64,000 nucleotides of DNA from Micromonospora nigra (GTDB taxonomy: Bacteria > Actinomycetota > Actinomycetes > Mycobacteriales > Micromonosporaceae). Each line of letters opens with the position of its first letter. Position 1 is the stretch's first letter. Of this stretch, positions 27,238 through 37,500 are shown piece by piece. The stretch is from NCBI RefSeq assembly GCF_900091585.1, contig NZ_FMHT01000003.1:5668001-5732000 (forward strand), in the 5' to 3' direction. A program made the translations under genes and the position numbers. Under the pieces are notes generated by a model, which was not told where the DNA came from, made no database searches, and worked only from the letters and a program-made list of their open reading frames with translations.

Positions 27238-30200
27238 CCACCTCGCCACCACCGGCCGCGCCCGCTCGCGGCCCGCCGTCACCGCCGGGCCGCGCCCCGA
27301 CCGGGTCCCGCTGTCGTACGCGCAGCGCCGGCTCTGGCTCATCGACTCCCTGGAGGGAAGCGGCGCCACCTACAACGTGCCACTCGCCGTGCGGCTCACC
27401 GGTGACCTCGACGTCGACGCCCTGCGGGCCGCCCTGACCGATCTGGCCGACCGCCACGAGGTGCTGCGCACCGTCGTCGAGACCGTCGACGGCGAGCCGT
27501 ACCAGCGCGTCGTCGACACCGCGTCGGTTCCCGTGGTGCTACGCCGGGCCGCCCCCGACGACGTGGACGCGCTGCTGGCCGAGGAGGCCCGGCACGCCTT
27601 CGACCTCACCGCCGCCCCGCCGATCCGGGTCACCCTGGTCGACTGCGGCGAGCAGGAGTGGGTGCTGCTCGTGCTGCTGCACCACATCGCCACGGACGGG
27701 CAGTCGCTGCGTCCCCTCCTCGCCGACCTGACCACCGCGTACGCGGCCCGGCGCGTGGGCCGCGCCCCCGACTGGCCGCCGCTGCCCGTCCAGTACGCCG
27801 ACTACGCCCTCTGGCACCGGGTCATGCTCGGCGACCGTGACGACCCCACCAGCGTGCACGCCACCGACCTCGCCCACTGGCGGACCGCCCTGGACGGATT
27901 GCCCGAGGAGATCGCGCTGCCCCTGGACCGGCCCCGCCCGGCGGTCGCCGACCACCGCGGCGGTGCCGTGCCCGTCCGGCTGGACCCCGACCTCACCGAG
28001 CGCATCCGTCAGCTCGCCCGCGACCAGCGGTGCACCCCGTTCATGGTGCTCCAGGCGGCACTCGCGCTCACCCTGACCCGGTTCGGTGCCGGCACCGACG
28101 TGCCCATCGGCACCCCGGTCGCCGGCCGCTGCGACGACACGCTGGACGCGCTGGTCGGCTTCTTCGTCAACACCGTGGTGCTGCGCACCGACACCTCCGG
28201 CGACCCGTCCTTCACCGACCTGCTGGCCCGGGTACGCGCCACCGATCTCGACGCCCTCGCCCACGCCGAACTGCCCTTCGACCTGCTCCTGGAGGCACTC
28301 AACCCGGTCCGCTCCCTTGCCCGCCACCCCCTGTTCCAGGTCTGCCTGGCCCTCGACGACGCGACCGACGGCGACCTGCGGCTGCCCGGCCTGCGCTGCG
28401 GCCGGGGCGGCGTGGTCGACACCGCCGCCGCGAAGTTCGACCTGGAGTTCCTGCTGCGCGACGAGGGCGACGCCGGCATCGGCGGCGCGCTGATCTACAG
28501 CGCGGCCCTGTTCGACCCGTCGACCGTCGAACGGCTCGTCGCCGCCCTGCGCCGCGTGCTGACCCAGGTGCTCGCCGACCCGACCCTGCCGGTGGACGCC
28601 GTCGACGTCCTCGATCCCGACGAGCGCCATGCCGTTCTGCGTGGGTGGAATGAGACGGGTGTGTCGGTGGTGGATGGTTCGTTGGGTGGTTTGTTTGCGG
28701 GGCGGGTGGGTGTGGATGCGGGTGCGTTGGCGGTGGTGTGTGGGGGGGTGGGTTTGTCGTATGGGGAGTTGGATGTTCGGTCGTCTCGTTTGGCGTGGCA
28801 TTTGTTGTCGGTGGGGGTTGGTCGGGGTGATGTGGTGGGGGTGTTGTTGGAGCGGGGGGTGGAGTTTGCGGTTGCGGTGTTGGGGGTGGTGAAGGCGGGG
28901 GCTGGTTATGTGTTGTTGGATCCGGAGTTTCCTGATGAGCGGTTGGGGTGGTTGTTGGGGGAGTCGGGTGCGGTGGTGTTGGTGACTCGGGATGGTTTGG
29001 TGTCTCGGGTGGGGGGTGTTGGTGGTTGTTCGGTGGTTCGGGTTGATTCGGATGCGGGGGTTATTGGTTCGTGTGGTTCGGTGGCGCCTTTGGTGGGGGT
29101 GGGTGGTTCGGATGTGGCGTGTGTGATGTTCACGTCGGGGTCGACGGGGGTGCCGAAGGGTGTGGTGGCGTCGCATCGGGCTTTGGTGGGGAGTCTGGTG
29201 GGGCAGGGTTATGCGGTGTTTGGGCCGGGTGAGGTGTTCTTGCAGTGTTCTCCGGTGTCGTGGGATGCGTTTTCGTTGGAGTTCTGGGGGGCGTTGCTGT
29301 TTGGTGGGGTGTGTGTTCTGCAGGAGGGGCAGCGGCCTGAGCCGTCGGTGATTGCGTCGTTGGTGGCGGAGCATCGGGTGTCGATGTTGCAGTTGTCGTC
29401 GGGGTTGTTCAATTTGTTGGTGGAGGAGTATCCGGAGGCGTTTGACGGGGTGCGGGTGGCGTTTACGGGGGGTGAGGCGGCTTCGGGTGCGCATGTGGCG
29501 CGGATTGTGGCGCGGTGTCCGGGGTTGCGGGTGGCTAATGGTTATGGGCCGGCGGAGTCGATGGGCTTTTCGACGACGTTTGAGGTGCCGGTTGGTTTTG
29601 TTGGTTCGTCGGTGCCGGTGGGTCGGGCGGTGGCGAACAAGCGGGCGTTTGTGTTGGATGGTTGTTTGCGGCCGGTGCCGGTGGGGGTTGTTGGTGAGGT
29701 GTATTTGGCGGGTGTGGGTGTGGCGGTTGGTTATTTGAATCGGTCGGGTTTGACGGCGCAGCGGTTTGTGGCTGATCCGTTTGGTGGGCCGGGTGAGCGG
29801 TTGTATCGGACGGGTGATCTGGCGAGGTGGACTGCGGCTGGGGTGTTGGAGTTCGTGGGGCGGGCTGATGGGCAGGTGAAGATTCGGGGGTTCCGGGTCG
29901 AGCCTGGTGAGGTCGAGGCGGTGTTGTCGGGTCATGAGCGGGTGGGTCAGGCCGCGGTGGTCGCTGTCCCGGACCCGACCGGCACCCTCCGCCTCGTCGC
30001 CTACCTCGTTCCGGACACGCGACCGGGCACCGCCGACTCCGCTTCCGCGCCCCCCGCCTCGACCTCCGCCGACTCCGCTTCCGCGTCCCCCGCCAGCCTG
30101 GCCGAGGACGTGCGGCAGTGGGTGCGGGGTCGGTTGCCGGAGCACATGGTGCCGTCGGTGGTGGTGGTGCTGGACCGGATGCCGTTGACCGCGAACGGCA

Positions 30201-30562
30201 AGCTCGACCGCAGGGCCCTTCCCGCACCGGACCTGAGCGCCGGACGGGCAGCCGGTCGCGGCCCCCGTGACCCGCGGGAGGAGATCCTGTGCGGCCTGTA
30301 CGCCGAGGTCCTCGGCGTGCCGTCGGTCAGTATCGACGACGACTTCTTCGACCTGGGCGGCCACTCCCTGCTCGCCGCGAGACTCGCCGCCCGCGCCCGC
30401 ACCGTCCTCGGCGTCGACCTGACCATCCGCGACATCTTCACCGCACCCACCATCGCCACCCTCACCGAGCAACTGCCCGCCGCGCCGGCCCGTGCCCGGC
30501 CGGCGCTGCGCCGGCGGACCCAGGCCGGCACCGCCCTGCCCGGCGGGCCGGTGGGCGGCTAG
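25508..30562 (+). CDS. NRPS1, 3' part: A1-T1-C2-A2-T2
   Basis: This frame continues the synthetase after the G-run. The residue numbers here are for this 1684-residue part. A1 covers about 1-495 ([28 protein letters not shown]), T1 is near 540 ([12 protein letters not shown]), C2 about 595-1035 with HHIATDG, A2 about 1045-1570, and T2 near 1615. Both A domains share one binding-pocket code, read by eye as D-A-L-Q-F-G-G-G-F-K, so two identical residues should be added in a row. The code resembles Val-type pockets except for Gln at position 278; I cannot name the substrate. The open start at GTG 25508 is an artefact of the frameshift. Confidence 0.85.
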   Translation: MWGVGLSYGELDVRSSRLAWHLLSVGVGRGDVVGVLLERGVEFAVAVLGVVKAGAGYVLLDPEFPDERLGWLLGESGAVVLVTRDGLVSRVGGVGGCSVVRVDSDAGVIGSCGSVAPLVGVGGSDVACVMFTSGSTGVPKGVVASHRALVGSLVGQGYAVFGPGEVFLQCSPVSWDAFSLEFWGALLFGGVCVLQEGQRPEPSVIASLVAEHRVSMLQLSSGLFNLLVEEYPEAFDGVRVAFTGGEAASGAHVARIVARCPGLRVANGYGPAESMGFSTTFEVPVGFVGSSVPVGRAVANKRAFVLDGCLRPVPVGVVGEVYLAGVGVAVGYLNRSGLTAQRFVADPFGGPGERLYRTGDLARWTAAGVLEFVGRADGQVKIRGFRVEPGEVEAVLSGHERVGQAAVVAVPDPTGTLRLVAYLVPDTRPGTADSASAPPASTSADSASASPASLAEDVRQWVRGRLPEHMVPSVVVVLDRMPLTANGKLDRRALPAPDLSAGRAAGRGPRDPREEILCGLYAEVLGVPSVSIDDDFFDLGGHSLLAARLAARARTVLGVDLTIRDIFTAPTIATLTDHLATTGRARSRPAVTAGPRPDRVPLSYAQRRLWLIDSLEGSGATYNVPLAVRLTGDLDVDALRAALTDLADRHEVLRTVVETVDGEPYQRVVDTASVPVVLRRAAPDDVDALLAEEARHAFDLTAAPPIRVTLVDCGEQEWVLLVLLHHIATDGQSLRPLLADLTTAYAARRVGRAPDWPPLPVQYADYALWHRVMLGDRDDPTSVHATDLAHWRTALDGLPEEIALPLDRPRPAVADHRGGAVPVRLDPDLTERIRQLARDQRCTPFMVLQAALALTLTRFGAGTDVPIGTPVAGRCDDTLDALVGFFVNTVVLRTDTSGDPSFTDLLARVRATDLDALAHAELPFDLLLEALNPVRSLARHPLFQVCLALDDATDGDLRLPGLRCGRGGVVDTAAAKFDLEFLLRDEGDAGIGGALIYSAALFDPSTVERLVAALRRVLTQVLADPTLPVDAVDVLDPDERHAVLRGWNETGVSVVDGSLGGLFAGRVGVDAGALAVVCGGVGLSYGELDVRSSRLAWHLLSVGVGRGDVVGVLLERGVEFAVAVLGVVKAGAGYVLLDPEFPDERLGWLLGESGAVVLVTRDGLVSRVGGVGGCSVVRVDSDAGVIGSCGSVAPLVGVGGSDVACVMFTSGSTGVPKGVVASHRALVGSLVGQGYAVFGPGEVFLQCSPVSWDAFSLEFWGALLFGGVCVLQEGQRPEPSVIASLVAEHRVSMLQLSSGLFNLLVEEYPEAFDGVRVAFTGGEAASGAHVARIVARCPGLRVANGYGPAESMGFSTTFEVPVGFVGSSVPVGRAVANKRAFVLDGCLRPVPVGVVGEVYLAGVGVAVGYLNRSGLTAQRFVADPFGGPGERLYRTGDLARWTAAGVLEFVGRADGQVKIRGFRVEPGEVEAVLSGHERVGQAAVVAVPDPTGTLRLVAYLVPDTRPGTADSASAPPASTSADSASASPASLAEDVRQWVRGRLPEHMVPSVVVVLDRMPLTANGKLDRRALPAPDLSAGRAAGRGPRDPREEILCGLYAEVLGVPSVSIDDDFFDLGGHSLLAARLAARARTVLGVDLTIRDIFTAPTIATLTEQLPAAPARARPALRRRTQAGTALPGGPVGG
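25512..25517 (+). other. Frameshift at a G homopolymer in NRPS1
   Basis: Six G here against seven G at the same place in the second repeat copy (28742-28748). The one-base difference exactly accounts for the change of reading frame. It may be a real mutation, phase variation at the homopolymer, or a base-calling or assembly error in a duplicated region. Confidence 0.8.
28638..30468 (+). repeat. GRINS-like skewed repeat, copy 2 (A2-T2)
   Basis: The 1831-bp partner of 25408-27237, with an intact reading frame. The strongly G/T-skewed part runs from about 28638 to 29950. Sharp boundaries and near identity point to recent duplication or gene conversion. Confidence 0.9.
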
Positions 30563-30572
30563 CCGCACCCAA

Positions 30573-30621
30573 CCTGCCCCGCGGACTGCCGCTGGTCGGC
30601 CCACCGCCCCGATAGGCTCAG
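30573..30621 (+). promoter_or_regulatory. Conserved promoter-like element, copy 1
   Basis: A 22-base block with core ACTGCCGCTG (30585-30594), an 18-base spacer and TAGGCTCAG (30613-30621). The same block (20 of 22 bases), spacer length and TAGCCTCAG occur at 39427-39475. TAGGCT would be the -10. It lies 11 bases after the NRPS1 stop and would drive the thioesterase-hydroxylase-A-T genes. The ATG at 30627, in frame with the thioesterase, would then be nearly leaderless. Confidence 0.5.
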
Positions 30622-30725
30622 CCCGAATGGGATCACACGTGCGAATGCCTCTATCAATCGCACACCACTCATTCCTGATTATTCATCCGATGTCATCTCA
30701 CGCGCGTCGACGAATGGAGCGCATC

Positions 30726-31538
30726 GTGAACCCTGCCCGACACCCGACCGGCGGCACGCCGGCCAGCCACCCGTCGCCCGAGGACGTCGTCTGGGTGCTC
30801 CCCGGCGACGACGGCGAGGCCCACCGCACCTCACTGCTCGTGCTTCCGCACGCCGGAGGCAACGCCCACGCGTACGCGCCGTGGCGGGAGCGCCTGCCCG
30901 CCGGCGTACGGCTGCTCGTCGGTCAGTACCCCGGGCGCGGTGCCCGGTTCACCGAGCCGCTGCCCGAGCGGATGGCCGACCTCGTCGAGGACATCGTGGC
31001 CTGTCTGCCGCCCGACACCGACGACCTGGTCGTGCTCGGGCACAGCATGGGCTCCCTGGTGGCGTACGAGGTCACCCGCGCACTGACCGCGGCCGGTCGC
31101 CCCCCGCGCGCCCTGATCGCCTCCGCCTGCCGGGCCCCGTTCCTGCCCAACCCCAGCCCCGTGCACCCGGACACGCTCGACGACGACCAGCTCGTCGCCG
31201 CCATCAAGGAACGCGGTGGCACCGACGACGGCATCCTCGACGAGCCCGAGCTGCGGGAACTGGTGCTGCCGTCGATCCGGGCCGACTTCGCCATCGACGA
31301 CGCCTACCGGTGCGCCGACACGACGCCGCTGGACTGCCCCGTCGCCGTGATCGGGGGCGACGTCGATCCCGTCGTGCCGGCCGACGCCCTCGGCCGCTGG
31401 GCCGACGTCACCCGCGCGGCCGTCACCACGCACGTGCTGCCCGGCGGCCACTTCTACTTCCAGGACCAGGTGGACGACTTCCTGTCCCTGGTCACCACGG
31501 TCGTCGACGGCGTCACCGTCCGGCCCGAGTACGCCTGA
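30726..31538 (+). CDS. Type II thioesterase
   Basis: 270 residues, an alpha/beta hydrolase of the GrsT/SrfAD group: LLVLPHAGGNAHAYAPW near the N terminus, nucleophile Ser107 in GHSMGSL, the acid in GGDVDPVVP and the His in LPGGHFYF. Such enzymes clear misprimed or stalled acyl groups from carrier domains and help regenerate holo-carriers. GTG 30726 has GGAG six bases upstream. A nearly leaderless in-frame ATG at 30627 would add 33 residues. It leads a run with the SyrP-like hydroxylase and the A-T protein. Confidence 0.88.
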   Translation: MNPARHPTGGTPASHPSPEDVVWVLPGDDGEAHRTSLLVLPHAGGNAHAYAPWRERLPAGVRLLVGQYPGRGARFTEPLPERMADLVEDIVACLPPDTDDLVVLGHSMGSLVAYEVTRALTAAGRPPRALIASACRAPFLPNPSPVHPDTLDDDQLVAAIKERGGTDDGILDEPELRELVLPSIRADFAIDDAYRCADTTPLDCPVAVIGGDVDPVVPADALGRWADVTRAAVTTHVLPGGHFYFQDQVDDFLSLVTTVVDGVTVRPEYA

Positions 31539-31567
31539 CCACCCACCCATCCCCAGGAGGATCCCCG

Positions 31568-32602
31568 ATGTCACCCACAGCGCAGGTGGTGCCCGCCGCC
31601 CACCTCGACGTGCGCCGCGAGCCGGGCAAGCCGGCCGTCATCGTCACCCCGCCGATCGACGGGATCGACGCCGCCGTGGCGTGGGTCACCGCCCACCGGC
31701 AGGCCGTCCGTGCCGAGCTGCTGCGCTCCGGTGCCGTCATGGTCCGCGGCCTGCCGGTGGCCGACACCACCGACTTCGCCCGGGTCCGCGACGTGCTGAT
31801 GCCGCAGCGCACCGGGTACCGGGAGAAGGCCACCCCGCGTACCGACTTCGGCGAGGGCGTCTTCTCCTCCACCGACCTGCCCGCCGTGCAGCCCATCCGG
31901 CTGCACAACGAGAACAGCTACACCCTCGACTTCCCGGGCACCCTGCTGTTCGCCTGCCTCACCGCCCCCGAGACCGGCGGCGCCACCACCGTCGGCGACA
32001 TGCGCGAGGCGCTGCGGCTGATGCCGGCGCACCTGCGCGACCGGTTCGCCGCCGCCGGCTGGCTGCTGGTGCGCAACTTCTCCGAGCTGGCCGGTCTGCC
32101 GTGGCACAAGAGCTTCGCCACCGACGACCCGGCCGGCGTCGAGGAGTACTGCCGGGAGAACGTCATCGGCCACGAGTGGCTGCCCGACGGCGAACTGCGT
32201 ACCCGCCAGCGCCGCGCCGCGATCATCACCCACCCGGTCACCGGCGAACAGTCCTGGTTCAACCACTACGCCTTCTGGAACCGGTGGACCCTCGACCCGG
32301 ACGTGCGCGAGGTCCTGCTGGAGACCTACGGCGAGGACGGCCTGCCCTTCGACACGTACGTCGGCGACGGCTCGGCGCTCACCGCGCAGGAGGTCTCCGC
32401 CATCAACGACGTCTACGACCGGGTCACCGTGCGCGAGACCTGGCAGCGAGGCGACCTGCTGATGGTCGACAACATCCTGTGCGCCCACGGCCGGGAGGCG
32501 TTCACCGGCGCCCGCAAGATCGTCGTGGCGATGGGTGACGAGGTGTCGTTGGCCGACTGCCAGCCCAGCCCCGCCCCGGCGACCACCCCGTTCGGGAAGT
32601 GA
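31568..32602 (+). CDS. SyrP-like Fe(II)/2-oxoglutarate amino acid beta-hydroxylase
   Basis: 344 residues of the TauD/TfdA family. The metal triad is visible as H113-x-E115 in LHNENSY and the distal His in NILCAHGREAF; the Arg for 2-oxoglutarate is in ARKIVVAMG. The SyrP branch hydroxylates the beta-carbon of an amino acid tethered to a carrier domain. Only 7 bases separate it from the Gln-coded A-T gene, so glutaminyl-S-T is the likely substrate, giving 3-hydroxyglutamine (inference). ATG 31568 follows AGGAGG. Confidence 0.85.
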   Translation: MSPTAQVVPAAHLDVRREPGKPAVIVTPPIDGIDAAVAWVTAHRQAVRAELLRSGAVMVRGLPVADTTDFARVRDVLMPQRTGYREKATPRTDFGEGVFSSTDLPAVQPIRLHNENSYTLDFPGTLLFACLTAPETGGATTVGDMREALRLMPAHLRDRFAAAGWLLVRNFSELAGLPWHKSFATDDPAGVEEYCRENVIGHEWLPDGELRTRQRRAAIITHPVTGEQSWFNHYAFWNRWTLDPDVREVLLETYGEDGLPFDTYVGDGSALTAQEVSAINDVYDRVTVRETWQRGDLLMVDNILCAHGREAFTGARKIVVAMGDEVSLADCQPSPAPATTPFGK

Positions 32603-32609
32603 GCCGGCC

Positions 32610-34418
32610 ATGACCAGTGCAGTGATCGACTTCGCCGCCACCGTACCGCCGGCCGCCAGCCGGGACCTGCTCGACCGCCTCGCCGACGCGCCGCCCGACC
32701 GGCCCGCCGTCGTGGCCGGTGACGTCACCGTCACCTTCGCCGAACTGCGCGACCGGGCGGCCCGCATCGCCCACCGGCTCACCGCGCGGGGCGTCGGACC
32801 GGAGACCGTCGTCGCGTTGTGCCTGCCCCGGGGCGTGGACCTGGTGGCCGCCCTGCTGGGCACGCTCACCGCCGGCGCGGCCTACCTGCCGGTGGACCCG
32901 CGCCTGCCCGCCGACCGGCGTCGCTACCTCGTCGAGGACTCCGGCGCCGACCTGCTGGTCGTCGACGACACGGACGCCGGGACCCCCGTCGGGGACGTGC
33001 CCCGGGTGCCGGTGGCCGACCTGGCCGCACCCGGCGGGACGCCGACCGGCTACCGGCCCGTGCCGGTGTTCCCGGACACGCTGGCCTACGTCATCTACAC
33101 CTCCGGTTCCACCGGCCGCCCCAAGGGCGTCGAGGTCAGTCGGGGCGCGGTCAGCGCCCTGCTCGCCGAACTGGAGGCCACCGGCGTCGTGGTCGGGGAG
33201 GCGGGCCGGGTCGCCTGGAACGCCTCGCCGTCGTTCGACGCCTCCGTGCAGCAGTGGGTACGCCTGTGCCGGGGCGACACCGTCGTCATGCTCGACGAGC
33301 AGACCCGCACCGACCCGGCGCTGCTCGGCGCGCTGGTCGAGGACGCCGCGCTGACCGACCTGGACATCACCCCGTCGCACGCCGACCCGCTGCTGGAACA
33401 CCTCACCGGCTCGGCGCGTGCCGCGCAGGGCCGCCCGCTGACCCTGCTCGTCGGCGGCGAGGCGATCAGCGCCGGCCTGTGGGATCGGCTGGCCCACCTG
33501 GTCGACGCGGGGGTGCTGCGCGCGGTCAACCTGTACGGGCCGACCGAGTGCACCGTGGACGCCACCGCCGGGTGGATCACCGGCGAGGTGCCGCCGCACA
33601 TCGGCAGCGTGCTGCCGGGGCTGCGCCTGCGGCTGCTCGACGACACCCTCGCCCCCGTCCCCGCCGGGCAGATCGGCGAGTTGTACCTGGCCGGCTCCCG
33701 GGTGGCGCGCGGCTACCGGCGGCGGCCCGGTCTGACCGCCGAGCGGTTCGTCGCCGACCCGGCCGGCGACGGTGGACGCATGTACCGCACCGGCGACCGG
33801 TGCCGCCAGCTGCCCGACGGGCGGCTGGAGTTCCACGGCCGCGTCGACGGCCAGGTCAAGGTGCGCGGCCACCGTATCGAGCTGGGCGAGATCGAGGCGG
33901 TGCTCGCCGGGCACCCGGCTGTCGCCGAGGTGGCCGTGGTGGTCCGCGCCGACGACGGGCAGGAGCCGGCGCTGGTCGCCTACCACCGGTCCACCGGGCC
34001 GGTCGACCCGGCCACGCTGCGCGAGCGGGCCGCGGAGAGCCTGCCCGGGTACATGGTGCCGGACTCGTTCGTCGCCCTGGACCGTTTCCCCCTGACCAAC
34101 AGCGGCAAGCTCGACCGGGCCGCACTGCCCGCACCGACGCCGCAGTCGGTGCCCGACACCCCCGTCGGGCAGCGGCCGGCCGGTCGGGTCGAGGAGCTGA
34201 TCGCCGCCGTCTGGTCGCACGTGCTGGGCGCGCCGTCGATCAGCGCCGACGACAACTTCTTCAAACTGGGCGGCCACTCGCTGCTGGCGATCAAGCTGGT
34301 CTCCCGGGTCCGCGCCGAGCTGGGGCTGAGCCTGCCGGTGCGCACCGTCTACGAGAACCCGAAGCTGCGCGACCTGGCCGGGGCCATCGAGGCCCGGCTG
34401 GAGGCGGCGTCGGCCTGA
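32610..34418 (+). CDS. Stand-alone NRPS A-T didomain, predicted glutamine-activating
   Basis: 602 residues: an A domain at about 10-510 ([28 protein letters not shown]) and a carrier domain near 520-600 with [13 protein letters not shown]. The pocket code read by eye is D-A-Q-D-L-G-L-V-D-K, one residue from the classical Gln code DAQDLGVVDK. With no C domain, it must load its own T and hand the residue to another module, for example the A-less C-T module at the start of NRPS2. The adjacent SyrP-like enzyme suggests hydroxylation while tethered. ATG 32610 follows the hydroxylase stop closely. Confidence 0.88.
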   Translation: MTSAVIDFAATVPPAASRDLLDRLADAPPDRPAVVAGDVTVTFAELRDRAARIAHRLTARGVGPETVVALCLPRGVDLVAALLGTLTAGAAYLPVDPRLPADRRRYLVEDSGADLLVVDDTDAGTPVGDVPRVPVADLAAPGGTPTGYRPVPVFPDTLAYVIYTSGSTGRPKGVEVSRGAVSALLAELEATGVVVGEAGRVAWNASPSFDASVQQWVRLCRGDTVVMLDEQTRTDPALLGALVEDAALTDLDITPSHADPLLEHLTGSARAAQGRPLTLLVGGEAISAGLWDRLAHLVDAGVLRAVNLYGPTECTVDATAGWITGEVPPHIGSVLPGLRLRLLDDTLAPVPAGQIGELYLAGSRVARGYRRRPGLTAERFVADPAGDGGRMYRTGDRCRQLPDGRLEFHGRVDGQVKVRGHRIELGEIEAVLAGHPAVAEVAVVVRADDGQEPALVAYHRSTGPVDPATLRERAAESLPGYMVPDSFVALDRFPLTNSGKLDRAALPAPTPQSVPDTPVGQRPAGRVEELIAAVWSHVLGAPSISADDNFFKLGGHSLLAIKLVSRVRAELGLSLPVRTVYENPKLRDLAGAIEARLEAASA

Positions 34419-34423
34419 CCCCC

Positions 34424-34461
34424 CGGCGTGCGGGCCGTCCCTGCGGGCGGCCCGCACGCCG
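34424..34461 (+). terminator. Hairpin between A-T gene and NRPS2
   Basis: A 13-bp perfect stem (CGGCGTGCGGGCC with GGCCCGCACGCCG) and a 12-base loop directly after the A-T stop. It acts as a terminator or, if partly read through, an attenuator before NRPS2, which has no obvious promoter of its own in the remaining 58 bases. Confidence 0.6.
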
Positions 34462-34518
34462 TACGAACCCCCACGGCGCGACGGACGGTCCGGTCGTGGT
34501 CGAGCAGGAGGAGTGCCC

Positions 34519-37500
34519 GTGATCCCCTTGTCGTACGCGCAGCGCCGGCTGTGGTTCCTGCACAGTCTGGAGGGCCCGTCGGCGACGTACCACGTGCCGG
34601 TGGTGCTGGCCCTGTCGGGCGTGCCCGAGCGGGCGGCGCTCGGCGCGGCCGTGGCCGACGTGGTGGCCCGGCACGAGGTGCTGCGCACGGTGTTCCCGTC
34701 CGTGGACGGCGAACCGGTGCAGCGGGTCCTCGACGGCCGCGACGTCGTCCTGTCCGTGGTGGAGTGCCCGGCCGCCGAGGTGGCCGCCCGGGTCGCCGAG
34801 TTCACCGCCGGCACCTTCGACATCACCGCCGAGCCACCCCTGCGGGTGCGGCTGTTCGTCACCGGCGCGGAGTCGACGCTGGTGCTGCTGCTGCACCACG
34901 TCGCCACCGACGGCGCGTCCACCGGCCCGCTGCTGCGGGACCTGTCGACCGCGTACGCGGCCCGCGTCGCCGGGCACGCCCCGGACTGGGAACCGCTGCC
35001 GGTGCAGTACGCCGACTACACCCTGTGGCAGCGGGAGCTGCTGGGGGAGGAGTCCGACCCGGACAGCGTGCTGGCCACCCAGCTCGCCTGGTGGAAGCAG
35101 ACCCTGGCCGGCGCGCCCGCCGTGCTGGACCTGCCCACCGACCGGCCCCGCCCCGCCGAACCCACCCGGCGCGGCGGCGTCGTCACCGGCTGGCTCGACG
35201 CCGGCAGCCACCGCCTCCTCGCCGACCTCGCCCGCACCCGACGGGCCAGCATGTTCATGGCCATGCAGGCCGGTCTGGCCGCCACCCTGACCCAGCTCGG
35301 CGTCGGGGAGGACGTGCCGATCGGCGCGCCGGTCGCCGGCCGGCCCGACGAGGCGCTGCACGACCTGGTGGGCTTCTTCGTCAACACCGTGGTGCTGCGC
35401 ACCGACACCTCCGGCGACCCGGGCTTCGCCGACCTGCTGACCCGGGTGCGTGCGGCGGACCTCGCCGCGTACGCGCACGAGGAGGTGCCGTTCGACCTGG
35501 TGGTGGAACGTCTCAACCCGGCCCGCTCCCTGGCGTACCACCCGTTCTTCCAGGTCATGCTCACCGTCGACACCACCCCGCCGGCCGGGCTGCGCGTCGG
35601 CGACCTGCCCGCCGCCGTCCGCCCGGCCACCCTGGACGCCGCGAAGTTCGACCTGACGGTCTTCTGCACCGAGGTGCGCGACGACGCCGGCGCGCCCGCC
35701 GGTGTCGAGGTGCAGGTCCAGTACGCCACCGACCTGTTCGACGCCGACACGGCGCAGCTGCTGCTGGCGGCGTACCTGCGGCTGCTGCGCGCCGTCGCCG
35801 CCGACCCGGCCGCCGCCCTGGGCACCCTCGACGTGCTCACCGACGCCGACCGCGCCGGCCTCGACGCCCGCCGCGCCGCCCTGCGCACCGCCACCGACAC
35901 CCCGGCCACCGGCGGACCCGGCGGCACCGCCACCCCCGACGGGCCGTTGACGGCGCGGGAGGAGATCCTCTGCGACATGTTCGCCGCCGCCCTCGGCGTC
36001 GACCGGGTCGGGCCGCACGACAACTTCTTCCGCCACGGCGGACACTCCCTGCTCGCCACCAAGCTCGTCAACCGGATCCGGGGCGTGCTCGGCGTCGAGG
36101 TCGGACTGCGCGACTTCTTCCGCACCCCCACCGTCGCCGGCCTCGACCGGCGCATCGGGGAGCTGACCGGCGTAGGCACCCGCCCGCCGCTGACCCCGAC
36201 GACCCGCCCCGACCAGGTGCCCCTGTCGTACGCGCAGCGCCGGTTGTGGTTCCTCACCGAGATGGGTGGGGCGAACCGGATGTACAACGTCCCGGTGGTG
36301 TTGCGCCTGGACCGTCCGCTCGACCCGACCGTCCTGACCGCCGCAGTCGGCGACGTCGTCGCCCGGCACGAGGTGCTGCGCACCGTGTACGCCGCCGTCG
36401 ACGGCGAGCCGTTCCAGGTGGTCCTCGACCGGGTGGAGCCGGAGGTGACCGTCCTGGACGTCACCGCCGCCGAGGTGCCCGGCGTGGTCGAGGCCACCAC
36501 CGGCCACGTGTTCGACCTCGGCGCGCAGATTCCGCTGAAGGTGTGGCTCGTCCGGGTCGACGACGACAGCCAACTGCTGGTGGTGCTGGTGCACCACATC
36601 GCCTCCGACGGCTGGTCCACCGGCCCGCTGCTGCGCGACCTCGCCGAGGCGTACGCGGCCCGTGCCGCCGGGCGGACCCCCGAGCGGGCGCCCCTGCCCG
36701 TCCAGTACGCCGACTACACCCTGTGGCAGCGGGACCTGTTCGGCGTCGCCGACGATCCGGACAGCCTGCTCGGGCGGCAGCTGGCCTGGTGGCGGCGCAC
36801 GCTCGACGGCGTACCGCAGGTGTTGGAGCTGCCCACCGACCGGCCCCGCCCGGCCGTGTCCAGCCACCGCGGCGACGTGGTGCCCTTCGCCCTCGACGCG
36901 CGCACCCACGCCGCGGTGCTGCGGCTGGCCCGCGACACCGGGGCGACGGTGTTCATGGTGCTCCAGGCCGGCCTCGCGACCCTGCTGTCGCGGCTCGGCG
37001 CGGGCACCGACATCCCCGTCGGCACCGCCGTCGCCGGTCGCGGCGACGAGGCCCTGGACGACCTGGTGGGCTTCTTCGTCAACACGCTGGTGCTGCGCAC
37101 CGACGTCTCCGGTGACCCCACGTTCGCCGACCTGGTGGCCCGGGTCCGCGACGCCGACCTGGCCGCCTACGACCACCAGGACGTACCCTTCGAACGTCTC
37201 GTCGAGGAGATCAACCCGACCCGCTCCACCGCCCACCACCCCCTCGTCCAGGTCACGCTGGTGCTCCAGGACAGCACCGGGCCCCGGCCGGGCGGCGAGG
37301 TACTCGCCGGGTCGCCGCTGCCGTTCGACACCGGCACCGCGAAGTTCGACCTCACCCTCGCCGTGCGCGAGGACCGCGACGGGGCCACGCCGAACGGCAT
37401 CACCGGCGTGCTGGAGTACGCCACCGACCTGTTCGACCGGTCCACCGCCGACCGGCTCGCCGAGCGGCTGGCCCGGCTGCTGCGCGAGGCCGTCGCCGCC

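Noticed and set aside
25304..30604. Long minus-strand frames rich in His, Pro, Thr and Arg opposite the skewed repeats
   Set aside because: They arise from the G/T skew of the coding strand read in complement; composition is not protein-like.
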